Notes under the pieces: model-generated
What the model was told of the DNA's origin: nothing
The model's input: only the letters and a program-made list of their open reading frames with translations
Databases searched by the model: none
Program-made: the position numbers and the translations under genes
DNA from: Gemmatimonadota bacterium
GTDB lineage: Bacteria; JAAXHH01
Assembly (NCBI GenBank): GCA_009841265.1
Contig: VXMB01000001.1
Span: 62,001 to 126,000 of the forward strand
Direction: 5' to 3'
DNA length: 64,000 bases
Part shown: positions 51,903 through 59,999 of the stretch, in pieces
Numbering within the stretch: the stretch's first letter is position 1
Layout of the letters: each line of letters starts with the position of its first letter

Positions 51903-52751
51903 ATGCATCCCACGCCCCTGACCACATCCCAGCGCCGTTCCTTCGAGGAGGACGGCTACCTCGTCGTCCCGGGCGCGCTGGATCCTGCGCAGATCGAAGC
52001 GCTGACGGAGACGGGCGACCGGCTCATGGAAGGGTTCGAGTACCCCGACTTCTATGCCCACCGCCGTCCCGGTCTCGTGCAGGAGCAGCCCTTCCTCGAC
52101 CTCGTAACGAACGAGCGCACGGTCCCGCTGATCGTGGCCCTTCTCGGTTTCAACATCCACATCACGAATACCGCGCTCATCTTCAAGCACCCGGAGGCGC
52201 CCGGCGATACAGGCCAGGTCAACTGGCACCGCGACGTGGGCGTTTCGCTGGACGTGGGCCACGTGGTGCTGCCCTTCGTCGGCCTGAAGATCGGCTATTG
52301 CCTGACGGATTTCCCCGATCCGGACACGGGGGCGACCATGTTCGTCCGGGGCAGCAACAACATGAAATCCGCGCTGCCGATACGAAAGGGCCAGATCCAT
52401 CCCGACGAATACGTGCAGCCGATCCTTCGGGCCGGCGACGCCTTTCTCTTCGAAAACCGCACCTACCACGCGGCCGGGCTGAACTTCGCCAAACAGATCG
52501 CCAAGGTCGTCATCTACGGCTACCACTACCGCTGGATCAAGCCGGACCACTACATGCGATTCTACAGCGGCATTCAGCAGCCCGACGCCGGCCTGCTCGC
52601 CGGTACCGACGACGTCGGACGCCAGCTGCTGGGCGCCACCGTGGACTCGGAGGGACGCGAGGCGCCCGACGGCATCGACTGGCCCATCCGGGAATGGGCC
52701 GATCGGCACGGACTCGACGTGGCGCAGTACACCCATACCGTGGAAGTTTGA
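51903..52751 (+). CDS. Phytanoyl-CoA dioxygenase (PhyH) family protein
   Basis: A 282-residue Fe(II)/2-oxoglutarate oxygenase. FEEDGYLVVPGALDPAQI starts the fold; the iron site HxD is in NWHRDVG and the distal His in NRTYHAAGLN; GATMFVRGSNN is typical of PhyH. ATG 51903 is the first Met at the family's usual start, although no strong ribosome binding site precedes it. A creatininase-like gene and a P-loop kinase follow at 37 and 39 bases, forming a likely operon. Confidence 0.87.
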   Translation: MHPTPLTTSQRRSFEEDGYLVVPGALDPAQIEALTETGDRLMEGFEYPDFYAHRRPGLVQEQPFLDLVTNERTVPLIVALLGFNIHITNTALIFKHPEAPGDTGQVNWHRDVGVSLDVGHVVLPFVGLKIGYCLTDFPDPDTGATMFVRGSNNMKSALPIRKGQIHPDEYVQPILRAGDAFLFENRTYHAAGLNFAKQIAKVVIYGYHYRWIKPDHYMRFYSGIQQPDAGLLAGTDDVGRQLLGATVDSEGREAPDGIDWPIREWADRHGLDVAQYTHTVEV

Positions 52752-52788
52752 TCGCTAGCCTGACCCAACCGTTGCCCGGCAGGAATCC

Positions 52789-53514
52789 ATGTACCTGAAG
52801 CACATGCTTCCCCATCAACTGCGCGAGGCCGTGGAACGGGGCGACCCGCTGCTCGTGCCCGCCGGCTGCATTGAGACCCACGGTCCCCACATGGCTATCG
52901 GTCACGACACGATCATCGTGGAGGAGATCTGCGCGCGCGTGGCGAAGCGCCTGGACGTGGTTGTCTCGCCGCCCTTCGATTTCGGCCCCACCGGTTACGC
53001 CCTGGGCGGACCCGAGGACGGCACCATCGACCCCGATTACGATGCCTTCGGTTCGTACGTCAAGTCGATCCTGCGCAACTTCCTGGAGATGGGCTTCGGG
53101 CGTATCTACGTGATCATCATGCACCAGGGCATGGAAGCCCCGCTGGCACTGGCTTTCAAGAAGGCCGCGGCGGAACTGTCCTTCGAAATGGTCCTGGCCG
53201 AAGGCAAGCCGCGGGGATGGTGGGCGGATGCCAAAATGTCCAGGGAGAAACGCCGGTTCGGCAGGATCCAGGTCCACCCCATGATCCTTCCCGCCGCGTC
53301 ACCGCCCGCCGGCGGCGACCACGCCGGGTACAACGAGACTTCCTTCCTGCTGGCCGCGCGCCCGGAACTTGTGGACCAGGGCCGCCTCGACGAAAACGCG
53401 CCGTGGTACTGCCGGCAGGACGAAGACCGGAACAGCTGGACGGCCAATGCGGCCCATGGGGAGGCCATGGTCGGGGCGGTCGTCGATGCGTGGGCCGAAC
53501 TACTGCAGCGCTGA
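52789..53514 (+). CDS. Creatininase family protein
   Basis: A 241-residue metal-dependent amidohydrolase of the creatininase/FAPy-deformylase/MftE fold. The metal site is in PAGCIETHGPHMAIGHDT, and the second part has GGDHAGYNETS. Members hydrolyse creatinine, formamidopyrimidine intermediates or peptide-like substrates; which one applies here is unknown. It lies between the PhyH gene and the kinase gene. Confidence 0.87.
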   Translation: MYLKHMLPHQLREAVERGDPLLVPAGCIETHGPHMAIGHDTIIVEEICARVAKRLDVVVSPPFDFGPTGYALGGPEDGTIDPDYDAFGSYVKSILRNFLEMGFGRIYVIIMHQGMEAPLALAFKKAAAELSFEMVLAEGKPRGWWADAKMSREKRRFGRIQVHPMILPAASPPAGGDHAGYNETSFLLAARPELVDQGRLDENAPWYCRQDEDRNSWTANAAHGEAMVGAVVDAWAELLQR

Positions 53515-53553
53515 ATTCAAACCGAAGCGTTTAACCGTAGAAAGGAGCTACAC

Positions 53554-54264
53554 ATGCGGTCCATTTTCGTCGGAATCGAGTACGCCGGCAAGTCTACCCT
53601 GATCGATCACCTGGACGCCTACTACCAGAAACGGCGGCGCCGGACCCATCTCGACGATCATTTCACCATCCCGGACGCTTCCCTGAGTCCCGTTTCCCGG
53701 GCCCAGTACGTCCACTATCCCGACGACGTGAAAGAACGCATGCAGCGGATGCAGCTGCACTACCACGTGGAGGTCATCCGCAACTACCCCCACACGCTGA
53801 TCGCCGGCTGGCACATCGAGGAGAAGGTCTACTGCGACGTGTACGGCAGCGTGGAGGGAAATCCGTACTATCCCAACTACGTCCAACACAACCAGCGGCA
53901 CTACGAGGTGCTGGTCCTGGAAGCCCGGCTGCCTGACGTCGTGCTGATCCACCTAACCGCCGACGACGACGCGATCCGCGAGCGCATCCGCACGGACCCC
54001 CACGAGTACCAGATCATCGACGAGCAGGACATACCTGATCTCAAGAAACGCTTCGAGGACGAGGTCGACCGATCGCTCCTTACGCGAAACGGCCACCTGA
54101 TCACGCTGGATACGACCGAAAAGTCACCGGCGGAAACCCTGGACGAACTGCTGCTCAAGACCGATCCGCTGGTGACCGACGGGGAACTGGCCATGCGGGC
54201 CATGCCGGTGCCAGAGGAGGACTACGAGGTCAGGTACGAGAACGGCGAGCGGAAGATGGTGTAG
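53554..54264 (+). CDS. P-loop nucleoside/thymidylate kinase-like protein
   Basis: A 236-residue NTPase of the deoxynucleoside kinase/thymidylate kinase type. The Walker A loop is FVGIEYAGKSTLIDHL at the N terminus, and a LID-like Arg-rich segment IRERIRTDPHEYQIIDEQD lies around residues 145-165. The middle His/Tyr-rich part is not typical of dTMP kinase, so the acceptor may differ. The ribosome binding site AAAGGAG is clear. The stop codon lies inside an 18-bp tandem repeat. Confidence 0.75.
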   Translation: MRSIFVGIEYAGKSTLIDHLDAYYQKRRRRTHLDDHFTIPDASLSPVSRAQYVHYPDDVKERMQRMQLHYHVEVIRNYPHTLIAGWHIEEKVYCDVYGSVEGNPYYPNYVQHNQRHYEVLVLEARLPDVVLIHLTADDDAIRERIRTDPHEYQIIDEQDIPDLKKRFEDEVDRSLLTRNGHLITLDTTEKSPAETLDELLLKTDPLVTDGELAMRAMPVPEEDYEVRYENGERKMV

Positions 54265-54293
54265 GGAGAAGCCACGGTGTAGGGGGAAGCCAC
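54258..54293. repeat. 18-bp tandem duplication including the kinase stop codon
   Basis: Copies 54258-54275 and 54276-54293 differ at one base. The first holds the last Val codon and TAG stop of the kinase gene, so the second is a copy of the gene end placed downstream. T-rich sequence follows to about 54332. Confidence 0.9.
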
Positions 54294-54430
54294 AGGGTTT
54301 TGTGTTTTTTGTGTTTTTTTTAAAAACCAGAACGAGATCGTGGGTTTCAATTCCGACGATTCTAGTATGGACCACCTTGTAGGGAAGGCTGGATAGTATT
54401 GAAGGCGTTATTCGTCCAAGGAGTCAGACA

Positions 54431-54724
54431 ATGACCGAGATCTCCCGCGACAACTTGACCTTTGGCGCACAGATCGTAACTGCCGTTGGAATGTTCATTG
54501 TGACCTTGGGCATCTTGTTCATTGCGACGCTTACTTACCTGGATCGGGAAGATCAGGGATTCAGGAATGAGATTCGGACCGAACTGACCGCAATCCGAAC
54601 TGAAATGCAAACCGACTTTACGGAAATCCGTAACACGATGAGAGATATGAATAGTCGGCTCGACAACATGAACACCCGACTCGGAAGGGTCGAGGGGTAT
54701 CTGAGGGTATCCGGCGAAGAGTAA
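54431..54724 (+). CDS. Small single-span membrane protein with coiled coil
   Basis: A 97-residue protein with one transmembrane helix (about residues 13-36) and a C-terminal coiled coil (about residues 42-92) built on repeated IRTE/IRNTM and NSRLDNMNTRL heptads. AAGGAG precedes the ATG. Its GC content is lower than that of its neighbours. Such proteins occur widely as unassigned membrane-anchored coiled coils, some near toxins or mobile genes; no partner is apparent here. Confidence 0.75.
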   Translation: MTEISRDNLTFGAQIVTAVGMFIVTLGILFIATLTYLDREDQGFRNEIRTELTAIRTEMQTDFTEIRNTMRDMNSRLDNMNTRLGRVEGYLRVSGEE

Positions 54725-54735
54725 CGCACCCGTTT

Positions 54736-55875
54736 CTACGCCGCCAGACCCTTGTCCTGGGCTTCCTTAATGCATTCGGCGAGGATGGGGACGCCTTCGC
54801 GGATATCCTCTATCGTGGGGAACCCGAATGCGATGCGCAGGTAGGGGATGTCCTCGTTCGCGGCGCTGAAGGACTGCCCGAGACTGTAGTAAACCCCGCG
54901 CCCTGCCGCCAGTTGCAGCGCTTTCCGCGTGTCCGTCGCCGAGGGAATGCGTACCCAGACGAACATGCCGCCGGGCGGATCCGTCCACCACACCTCCTCG
55001 CCCAGATCGCCGAAGTGGGTCGCCAGCGATTCGACCAGGGCGTCCTTGCGCGCCTTCATGACCTCGTTTACTTCTCGGATGTGGTCCCAGAGATGATCGC
55101 CCAGGTATTCGGCCACGATCATGCTCGCCAGCGTGTTGGTTCCACCATCCATCTTGTTCGCCATGATCCACTGCTGCAGCGCCTCCGGCGCCATGAAGTA
55201 GCCCTGCCGGACGCCCGGCCCGAGGATCTTTGAAAAAGAGCCGACGTACACGACCCGGCCGTCTTCGCCCAATTGGTACAGGTTCGGCGGCACCGGATCG
55301 GTCTGGAATACGAGATCGGCGTAACAGTGGTCTTCCACGACCAGCGTGTCGAACTCCCGGGCCAGTTCGAGGAGGCGCTTGCGACGCTCCAGGGACAGGA
55401 TGGAACCCGTGGGATTGTGATGGGTGGGGATGGTATAGATGAACTTCGGCGGCGTGCCCGCGTCGACAAGTCCTTTGAGTAAGGTCTCCAGTTCATCCGG
55501 CACCAGGCCCTGATCGTCGATAGGCACCGGCGCGATGCGCACCTGCCGGCTTCGGAACACGCTCAGCGATCCACCGTAGGTGAAGGATTCCGTGACGATC
55601 GTATCGCCCCGTGACGCGAAGGCTTCCGTGATCAACTGGAGCGCCTGCATGGAACCGGATGTCAGTACGATTTCCTCCAGGGGCACCGCCCGGCCCGCGC
55701 CGTGCTCGAAGCGCTCCGACGCGATGGCCCGCAAGGGTTCGTAGCCGCGGCCGTCCGGATAATTCACCAGTTCCGGGCCTCGGACCCTGATGACTTTCGC
55801 GGCGGCCTCGGCCAGTGCGTCCGAAGGAAAGGACAGCGGATCGGGCCTCCCCGCGCCGAAATTGATCTCACGCAT
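54736..55875 (-). CDS. PLP-dependent aminotransferase, class I/II (2-aminoadipate aminotransferase-like)
   Basis: A 379-residue fold-type I aminotransferase. The Lys that binds PLP is in YVGSFSKILGPGVRQGY, an Asn-Pro pair lies in IPTHHNPTGSIL, and the substrate-carboxylate Arg in LRIAFGFP. It resembles the LysN/2-aminoadipate and MocR-type catalytic domain group. It has its own promoter (55953-55982) divergent from the ABC transporter. Confidence 0.88.
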   Translation of the reverse strand: MREINFGAGRPDPLSFPSDALAEAAAKVIRVRGPELVNYPDGRGYEPLRAIASERFEHGAGRAVPLEEIVLTSGSMQALQLITEAFASRGDTIVTESFTYGGSLSVFRSRQVRIAPVPIDDQGLVPDELETLLKGLVDAGTPPKFIYTIPTHHNPTGSILSLERRKRLLELAREFDTLVVEDHCYADLVFQTDPVPPNLYQLGEDGRVVYVGSFSKILGPGVRQGYFMAPEALQQWIMANKMDGGTNTLASMIVAEYLGDHLWDHIREVNEVMKARKDALVESLATHFGDLGEEVWWTDPPGGMFVWVRIPSATDTRKALQLAAGRGVYYSLGQSFSAANEDIPYLRIAFGFPTIEDIREGVPILAECIKEAQDKGLAA

Positions 55876-55952
55876 GGACCTGCTCCTGTAAGGTGTCGGT
55901 TACGCCGATGGCGGATTTTACTTAATTCGATGCACAGGCAAGTCGATCACGG

Positions 55953-55982
55953 AATGTAGGACGGCCGTCCCGCGCCTGTCAA
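55953..55982 (-). promoter_or_regulatory. Promoter for the aminotransferase gene
   Basis: On the minus strand TTGACA (55982-55977), 18 bases, TACATT (55958-55953). The leader is about 70 bases. Confidence 0.6.
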
Positions 55983-56076
55983 CCGGTTCTGCGTGGATCC
56001 GGTGCGCAGCGAGGGCTTAGTGAGGCGGCCACCGGGACGGGGCCGGAGCGCGAACTACAGGACAAGGTGGGTGGCG

Positions 56077-56105
56077 TTGACAGGATATACCGCGCATCCT
56101 ACATT
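56077..56105 (+). promoter_or_regulatory. Promoter for the ABC transporter operon
   Basis: TTGACA, exactly 17 bases, TACATT. Start of transcription would be about 38 bases before ATG 56150. A small inverted repeat (CCTAC/GTAGG, 56109-56126) overlies the likely start site and could be an operator or leader hairpin. Confidence 0.62.
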
Positions 56106-56149
56106 GATCCTACCTGACCCTGTAGGTCGCACCCATCGGCTCTCCAACC

Positions 56150-58549
56150 ATGATCCCGTTCCGATTCCTCCTGCTGTTCACCATACTCACGTCGTTCGTT
56201 GCAGCTTCCGAAGCGCAGGAACAGCCGGCGAATCGGGCACAGACCGAGCGTCCCGTCCAAACTCAGGCACAGCCCCCCAACCAGGCACAGCCCCCTATTC
56301 GCGTCGAGATACCCCTCTTCGAGGGCGGCCAGGGACTGGAGTTCTTCCTCGAGTGCGCCCGGACTTACGAACAGGAGCACGAAGGCGTGGTGATCGACCT
56401 CTACGGCGATCCGCGCATCCACGACAAGGTGCGGGTGCGCATCCTGGAACGGTCCTTCCCCGAGGTTACCAACGCCCGGCTCAACTACTGGGCACTCATT
56501 CGCAACGGCGACCTGCTGCCCCTGGACGAGTTCCTCGACCAGCCCAACTGGGAGGGCGACCGCACCTGGCGCGAATCGTTCCTGCCCGGGACCCTGGCCC
56601 AGTACACCCACGAGGAAAAGACCTACGGCATCCCCCTGATGGCGTCGGCCTACGCCGTGTGGTACAACAAGAACATGTTCGAGGAAAACGGCTGGGAGCC
56701 GGCGACGACCTGGGAGGAGTTCCTCGACCTGTGCGAGGAGATCAAGGCCGCCGGGATGTGGCCCCTCGCCTTCCAGGGACGGTACCCGGGCTACGTGCAG
56801 GCCGTGATCGATCACGGCTACTACCATCTCGCCGGACCTGACCGCTACAATGACCAGAAGAACCTGGTGCCCGGCAGTTTCGACAACCCCGAATTCATCG
56901 AGGCCCTGTCCAACGCGCAGCGTATCGCCCTGAATTACTTCCAGCCGGGCGCCATGGGCATGAGCCACACCGAATCCCAGCTCGAGTTCTTCCTGGGGCA
57001 CACGGCCATGATCTTCTGCGGTTCGTGGCTCAAGAGCGAGATGCTGGGTAAGATCCCGGACGATTTCCGCCTGGGGTCCTTCAACATCCCGGTGGCGCCG
57101 ACCGGCAGGGCCGATCCCTCGGCCGTCTACGGCGGGTCCGGATACTATTTCGTCCTGAAGGACAGCGAGAACCCGCTGGCCGGGGTCGAGTTCCTGCGCT
57201 TCATGACTTCGCGGCGCATGGCCGGCCTGTTCGCCCGGATGCGCGACATCCCCGTGTCCGTGGCCGGCGTCTCCGAAGCGAACCTGACCGAGGATATGGC
57301 GGACCTGGCGGATATGCTGAAGAACGCGGCCGTCACCTACGGCACACCGCCCGGCGAGGGTTATCCGGCCATGACGCAGTACTGGACCGACGCCCGGTTC
57401 CGGGTGATCACCGGCCAGACCACGCCCGCCGATGCCGCCGCGGAACTGGAAGCCGCCGCGGCCGTCGTTCGACGGCAGACCATCGCGCCGGACGAGATCA
57501 ACATCCGGCACGTCTGGAAACCCGGTCTGCTGATCGGCCTCATGGCCCTGGCCATCGGCTACTGGTCGGTCACGACCTACAAACGCTACCGGGACCGCCG
57601 CCGCGCGGGGAAATCACACGTCGCCGGCCTCCCGTTCCTCGGGCGGATTGACCGGATCATCTTCATCGCGCCCGCCCTGCTGCTCTACGCGGTGTTCGTG
57701 ATCATCCCGAGCGCGAAATCGTTCCTCTGGAGCCTGAACGAATGGGACGGGCTGACCGACATGCGCTTCACGGGCCTGCTCAACTTCGGCCGGCTGCTCT
57801 TCGAAAGCGACGGGTTCTGGATCGCGCTGAACAACAACCTGTTCATCATGTTCGTCATCCCGCTGTTCGTCATCCCCCTCTCCCTGTTCCTGGCCGTGTG
57901 CATCAGCCGGCAGATCCGGGGATCGAAGTTCTTCCGCATCGCCTTCTTCTTCCCGAACATCCTCGGGGCCGTGGCCGCGACACTCCTCTGGATGCATCTC
58001 TACAATCCCCAGGGCGGACCGATCAACGCGGCGCTCGTGGGCCTCGGCATGATCCTGTCCGCGGTAGGCTTCGAGAGCGCGGGCAGCTGGCTGCAGGCCA
58101 TGGAAGGATTCGCCTGGCTGTCGCAGTCCAACCTGTACTGGGCGCTCATCCCCATGTCCATCTGGGGCGCCTGCGGGTTCAACATGATCCTCTTCCTGGC
58201 CGCCATGGAGAGCATACCACAGAGCCTCTACGAAGCGGCGGACATCGACGGGGCCTCGTCGTGGCGGCAGTTCTGGACCATCACCCTGCCGCTGATCTGG
58301 GAGGTGCTGTCCATCTCCATCGTGTTCATGGTCATCGGCGGGATGAAGGCCTTCGAGACCATCTGGCTCCTGACCAACCAGACGCCCACCACGCAGGTGC
58401 ACGTCATCGGCACGCTCATGGTGCAGGACATGTTCACCGAGTTCAAGATCGGCGAGGCCACGGCCATCGCGGTGCTGCTGTTCATCATGGTCTTCTTCGG
58501 CACGGCCGCCACGCTGCGGCTCATGCGAAGAGAAACGGTGGAATTCTGA
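56150..58549 (+). CDS. Fused ABC solute-binding protein and MalF-type permease
   Basis: A 799-residue protein that joins two normally separate importer parts. Residues 1-22 are a signal peptide or anchor. Residues 50-445 form a family 1 extracellular solute-binding protein (for example YGIPLMASAYAVWYNKNMFEENGW). A transmembrane helix lies at about 455-473, followed by a basic cytoplasmic stretch (KRYRDRRRAGK). Residues 495-799 are a MalF-like permease with the EAA loop EAADIDGASSWRQFWTITLPLI near 694. This topology puts the binding domain in the periplasm. The second permease overlaps its stop by one base. No ATPase gene is nearby, so a shared MsmX-like ATPase is likely. The substrate is probably a sugar or glycoside by family. 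Confidence 0.87.
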   Translation: MIPFRFLLLFTILTSFVAASEAQEQPANRAQTERPVQTQAQPPNQAQPPIRVEIPLFEGGQGLEFFLECARTYEQEHEGVVIDLYGDPRIHDKVRVRILERSFPEVTNARLNYWALIRNGDLLPLDEFLDQPNWEGDRTWRESFLPGTLAQYTHEEKTYGIPLMASAYAVWYNKNMFEENGWEPATTWEEFLDLCEEIKAAGMWPLAFQGRYPGYVQAVIDHGYYHLAGPDRYNDQKNLVPGSFDNPEFIEALSNAQRIALNYFQPGAMGMSHTESQLEFFLGHTAMIFCGSWLKSEMLGKIPDDFRLGSFNIPVAPTGRADPSAVYGGSGYYFVLKDSENPLAGVEFLRFMTSRRMAGLFARMRDIPVSVAGVSEANLTEDMADLADMLKNAAVTYGTPPGEGYPAMTQYWTDARFRVITGQTTPADAAAELEAAAAVVRRQTIAPDEINIRHVWKPGLLIGLMALAIGYWSVTTYKRYRDRRRAGKSHVAGLPFLGRIDRIIFIAPALLLYAVFVIIPSAKSFLWSLNEWDGLTDMRFTGLLNFGRLLFESDGFWIALNNNLFIMFVIPLFVIPLSLFLAVCISRQIRGSKFFRIAFFFPNILGAVAATLLWMHLYNPQGGPINAALVGLGMILSAVGFESAGSWLQAMEGFAWLSQSNLYWALIPMSIWGACGFNMILFLAAMESIPQSLYEAADIDGASSWRQFWTITLPLIWEVLSISIVFMVIGGMKAFETIWLLTNQTPTTQVHVIGTLMVQDMFTEFKIGEATAIAVLLFIMVFFGTAATLRLMRRETVEF

Positions 58550-59433
58550 TGACGCGGACGGAAGGAATGAAACGATCGGGCGAAAGCAGCCGGACGTCGG
58601 CCTGGAATTTCGTGATCTATCCGGTCTTGCTCGGGTACCTGGTCATCGTGGTCTACCCGATGGCCTGGCTGCTGTACACGTCGCTCAAGACGGACCGGGA
58701 GATCTTCCTGGCGCCTTTCACGCTGCCGGACTGGGCGGACCTGCAGTGGATCAATTTCTCGCGGGCGTGGACGGTGGGGCAATTCGGGGACTACTTCCTG
58801 AACAGCGCGATGCTGACGGTCATGACGGTGATCCTGTCGCTGCTCTTCGCGGCCATGGCGGCCTATGCCCTCTCGCGGTTCCGCTTCTTCGGGGCACGGC
58901 CCCTGTTCTTCTTCTTCCTGGCCGGCCTGATGGTGCCGCTGCAGCTAGCCATCGTGCCCCTCTTCTTCCAGATGAAGGACCTGATGCTGCTCAATTCCCG
59001 GCTGGGGCTGCTGCTCGTCTACATCGCCTTCGGCATGCCCTTCGCCATCTTCATCCTGGCGGGCTTCTTCAAGTCGCTGCCGTCCGGACTCCACGAGTCG
59101 GCCCTGATGGACGGCGCCGGCGAACTGCGGGCCTTCTGGCACATCATGCTGCCGCTGGCCAAGCCCGCCCTGGTGACCGTCGGCATCTTCGCCTTCCTCG
59201 GCACCTGGAACGAGTTCTTCATGGCCTTCATGTTCCTGTCGGGCGAAAACGCCGAAAGCCTGCGCACCCTTCCCCTCGGCCTGGCCAACATCACGATCGT
59301 GAGCCAGTACCGCAGCGACTGGGGCATGGCCTTCGCCGGCCTGGTGCTCATGATGCTGCCCACCATGGCGGTCTACGCCCTGCTCCAGCGCCAGGTGACG
59401 AAGGGGATTACGGTGGGGGCGCTCAAGGGGTGA
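58549..59433 (+). CDS. ABC transporter permease (MalG/CarbDH family)
   Basis: A 294-residue inner-membrane permease with six helices and the EAA loop ESALMDGAGELRAFWHIMLPLAKP. It begins at TGATG, overlapping the fusion gene by one base. It forms the second half of a heterodimeric carbohydrate importer channel. Its last codons and stop are repeated downstream in a 16-bp series. Confidence 0.93.
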   Translation: MTRTEGMKRSGESSRTSAWNFVIYPVLLGYLVIVVYPMAWLLYTSLKTDREIFLAPFTLPDWADLQWINFSRAWTVGQFGDYFLNSAMLTVMTVILSLLFAAMAAYALSRFRFFGARPLFFFFLAGLMVPLQLAIVPLFFQMKDLMLLNSRLGLLLVYIAFGMPFAIFILAGFFKSLPSGLHESALMDGAGELRAFWHIMLPLAKPALVTVGIFAFLGTWNEFFMAFMFLSGENAESLRTLPLGLANITIVSQYRSDWGMAFAGLVLMMLPTMAVYALLQRQVTKGITVGALKG

Positions 59434-59502
59434 CGCCTGTCGTCGACTGGTGGAGCGCCCGAGGGGTGATGCGCCCAAGGGATGACGCGCCCGAGGGGTG
59501 GC
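59419..59502. repeat. 16-bp repeat series copied from the permease gene end
   Basis: GCGCTCAAGGGGTGAC at 59419-59434 is the end of the permease gene with its TGA stop. After 20 bases, three degenerate copies follow head to tail at 59455-59470, 59471-59486 and 59487-59502. Confidence 0.88.
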
Positions 59503-59510
59503 GCGCGAAA

Positions 59511-59870
59511 CTACGGCTTCGCGATCCAGACCGGGTCGGGCGTGATGCTCGTTTCCGGCGGCGGACCCGTATCGTCCCACTCGTCCTCGTTCTCCAACAG
59601 GAAGCCTGGCTCGACCGACATGTCGTGATCGCAGATGATCTGGCAGGACAGCCGTACCTCGCCGAGCGCTCCCTTCTCCGTCAGCACGTCGCGTTCGGCC
59701 TCGGTCATCGTTTCCGGTTCGCCGGAGACGAAGTTCACGCGGCAGGTCGTGCACTTGGCGTTTCCGCCGCAGCGATGGCCGATGTTCACGCCCGTGCCCT
59801 CGATGGCCAGCACGAGACGTTGTCCCGATTCGACCTGGTTCTCTACGCCGTTTACGGTGAGTTTCGGCAT
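59511..59870 (-). CDS. 2Fe-2S plant-type ferredoxin
   Basis: A 119-residue ferredoxin domain with ligands in HRCGGNAKCTTC and a final Cys in RLSCQII. It has an acidic C-terminal extension. Such proteins pass electrons in the cytoplasm; the partner oxygenase or reductase is not evident. AAGGAG precedes the ATG. A palindrome lies about 23-38 bases upstream of the start. Confidence 0.9.
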   Translation of the reverse strand: MPKLTVNGVENQVESGQRLVLAIEGTGVNIGHRCGGNAKCTTCRVNFVSGEPETMTEAERDVLTEKGALGEVRLSCQIICDHDMSVEPGFLLENEDEWDDTGPPPETSITPDPVWIAKP

Positions 59871-59892
59871 GGTGACACGCTCCTTTCATATG

Positions 59893-59908
59893 TTGTCAAT
59901 GTTGACAA
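59893..59908. promoter_or_regulatory. Inverted repeat upstream of the ferredoxin gene, candidate operator
   Basis: TTGTCAATGTTGACAA: seven-base arms TTGTCAA and TTGACAA around a two-base centre. It lies just upstream of the ribosome binding site, in an AT-rich leader. Confidence 0.5.
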
Positions 59909-59939
59909 TGTATTAAATGTCGTTAAAACAACCCCCGGC

Positions 59940-59999
59940 AGCCGGCGCGATCAGCCTGTAGCCGGCGCGATCAGCTTGTAGCCGGTGTAATCAGCCTGT
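59940..59999. repeat. 20-bp tandem repeat, three copies, spanning the epimerase gene end
   Basis: Copies at 59940-59959, 59960-59979 and 59980-59999. The last holds the TGA stop (59993-59991) and final codons of the epimerase gene; the other two are its copies placed downstream. Confidence 0.93.
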
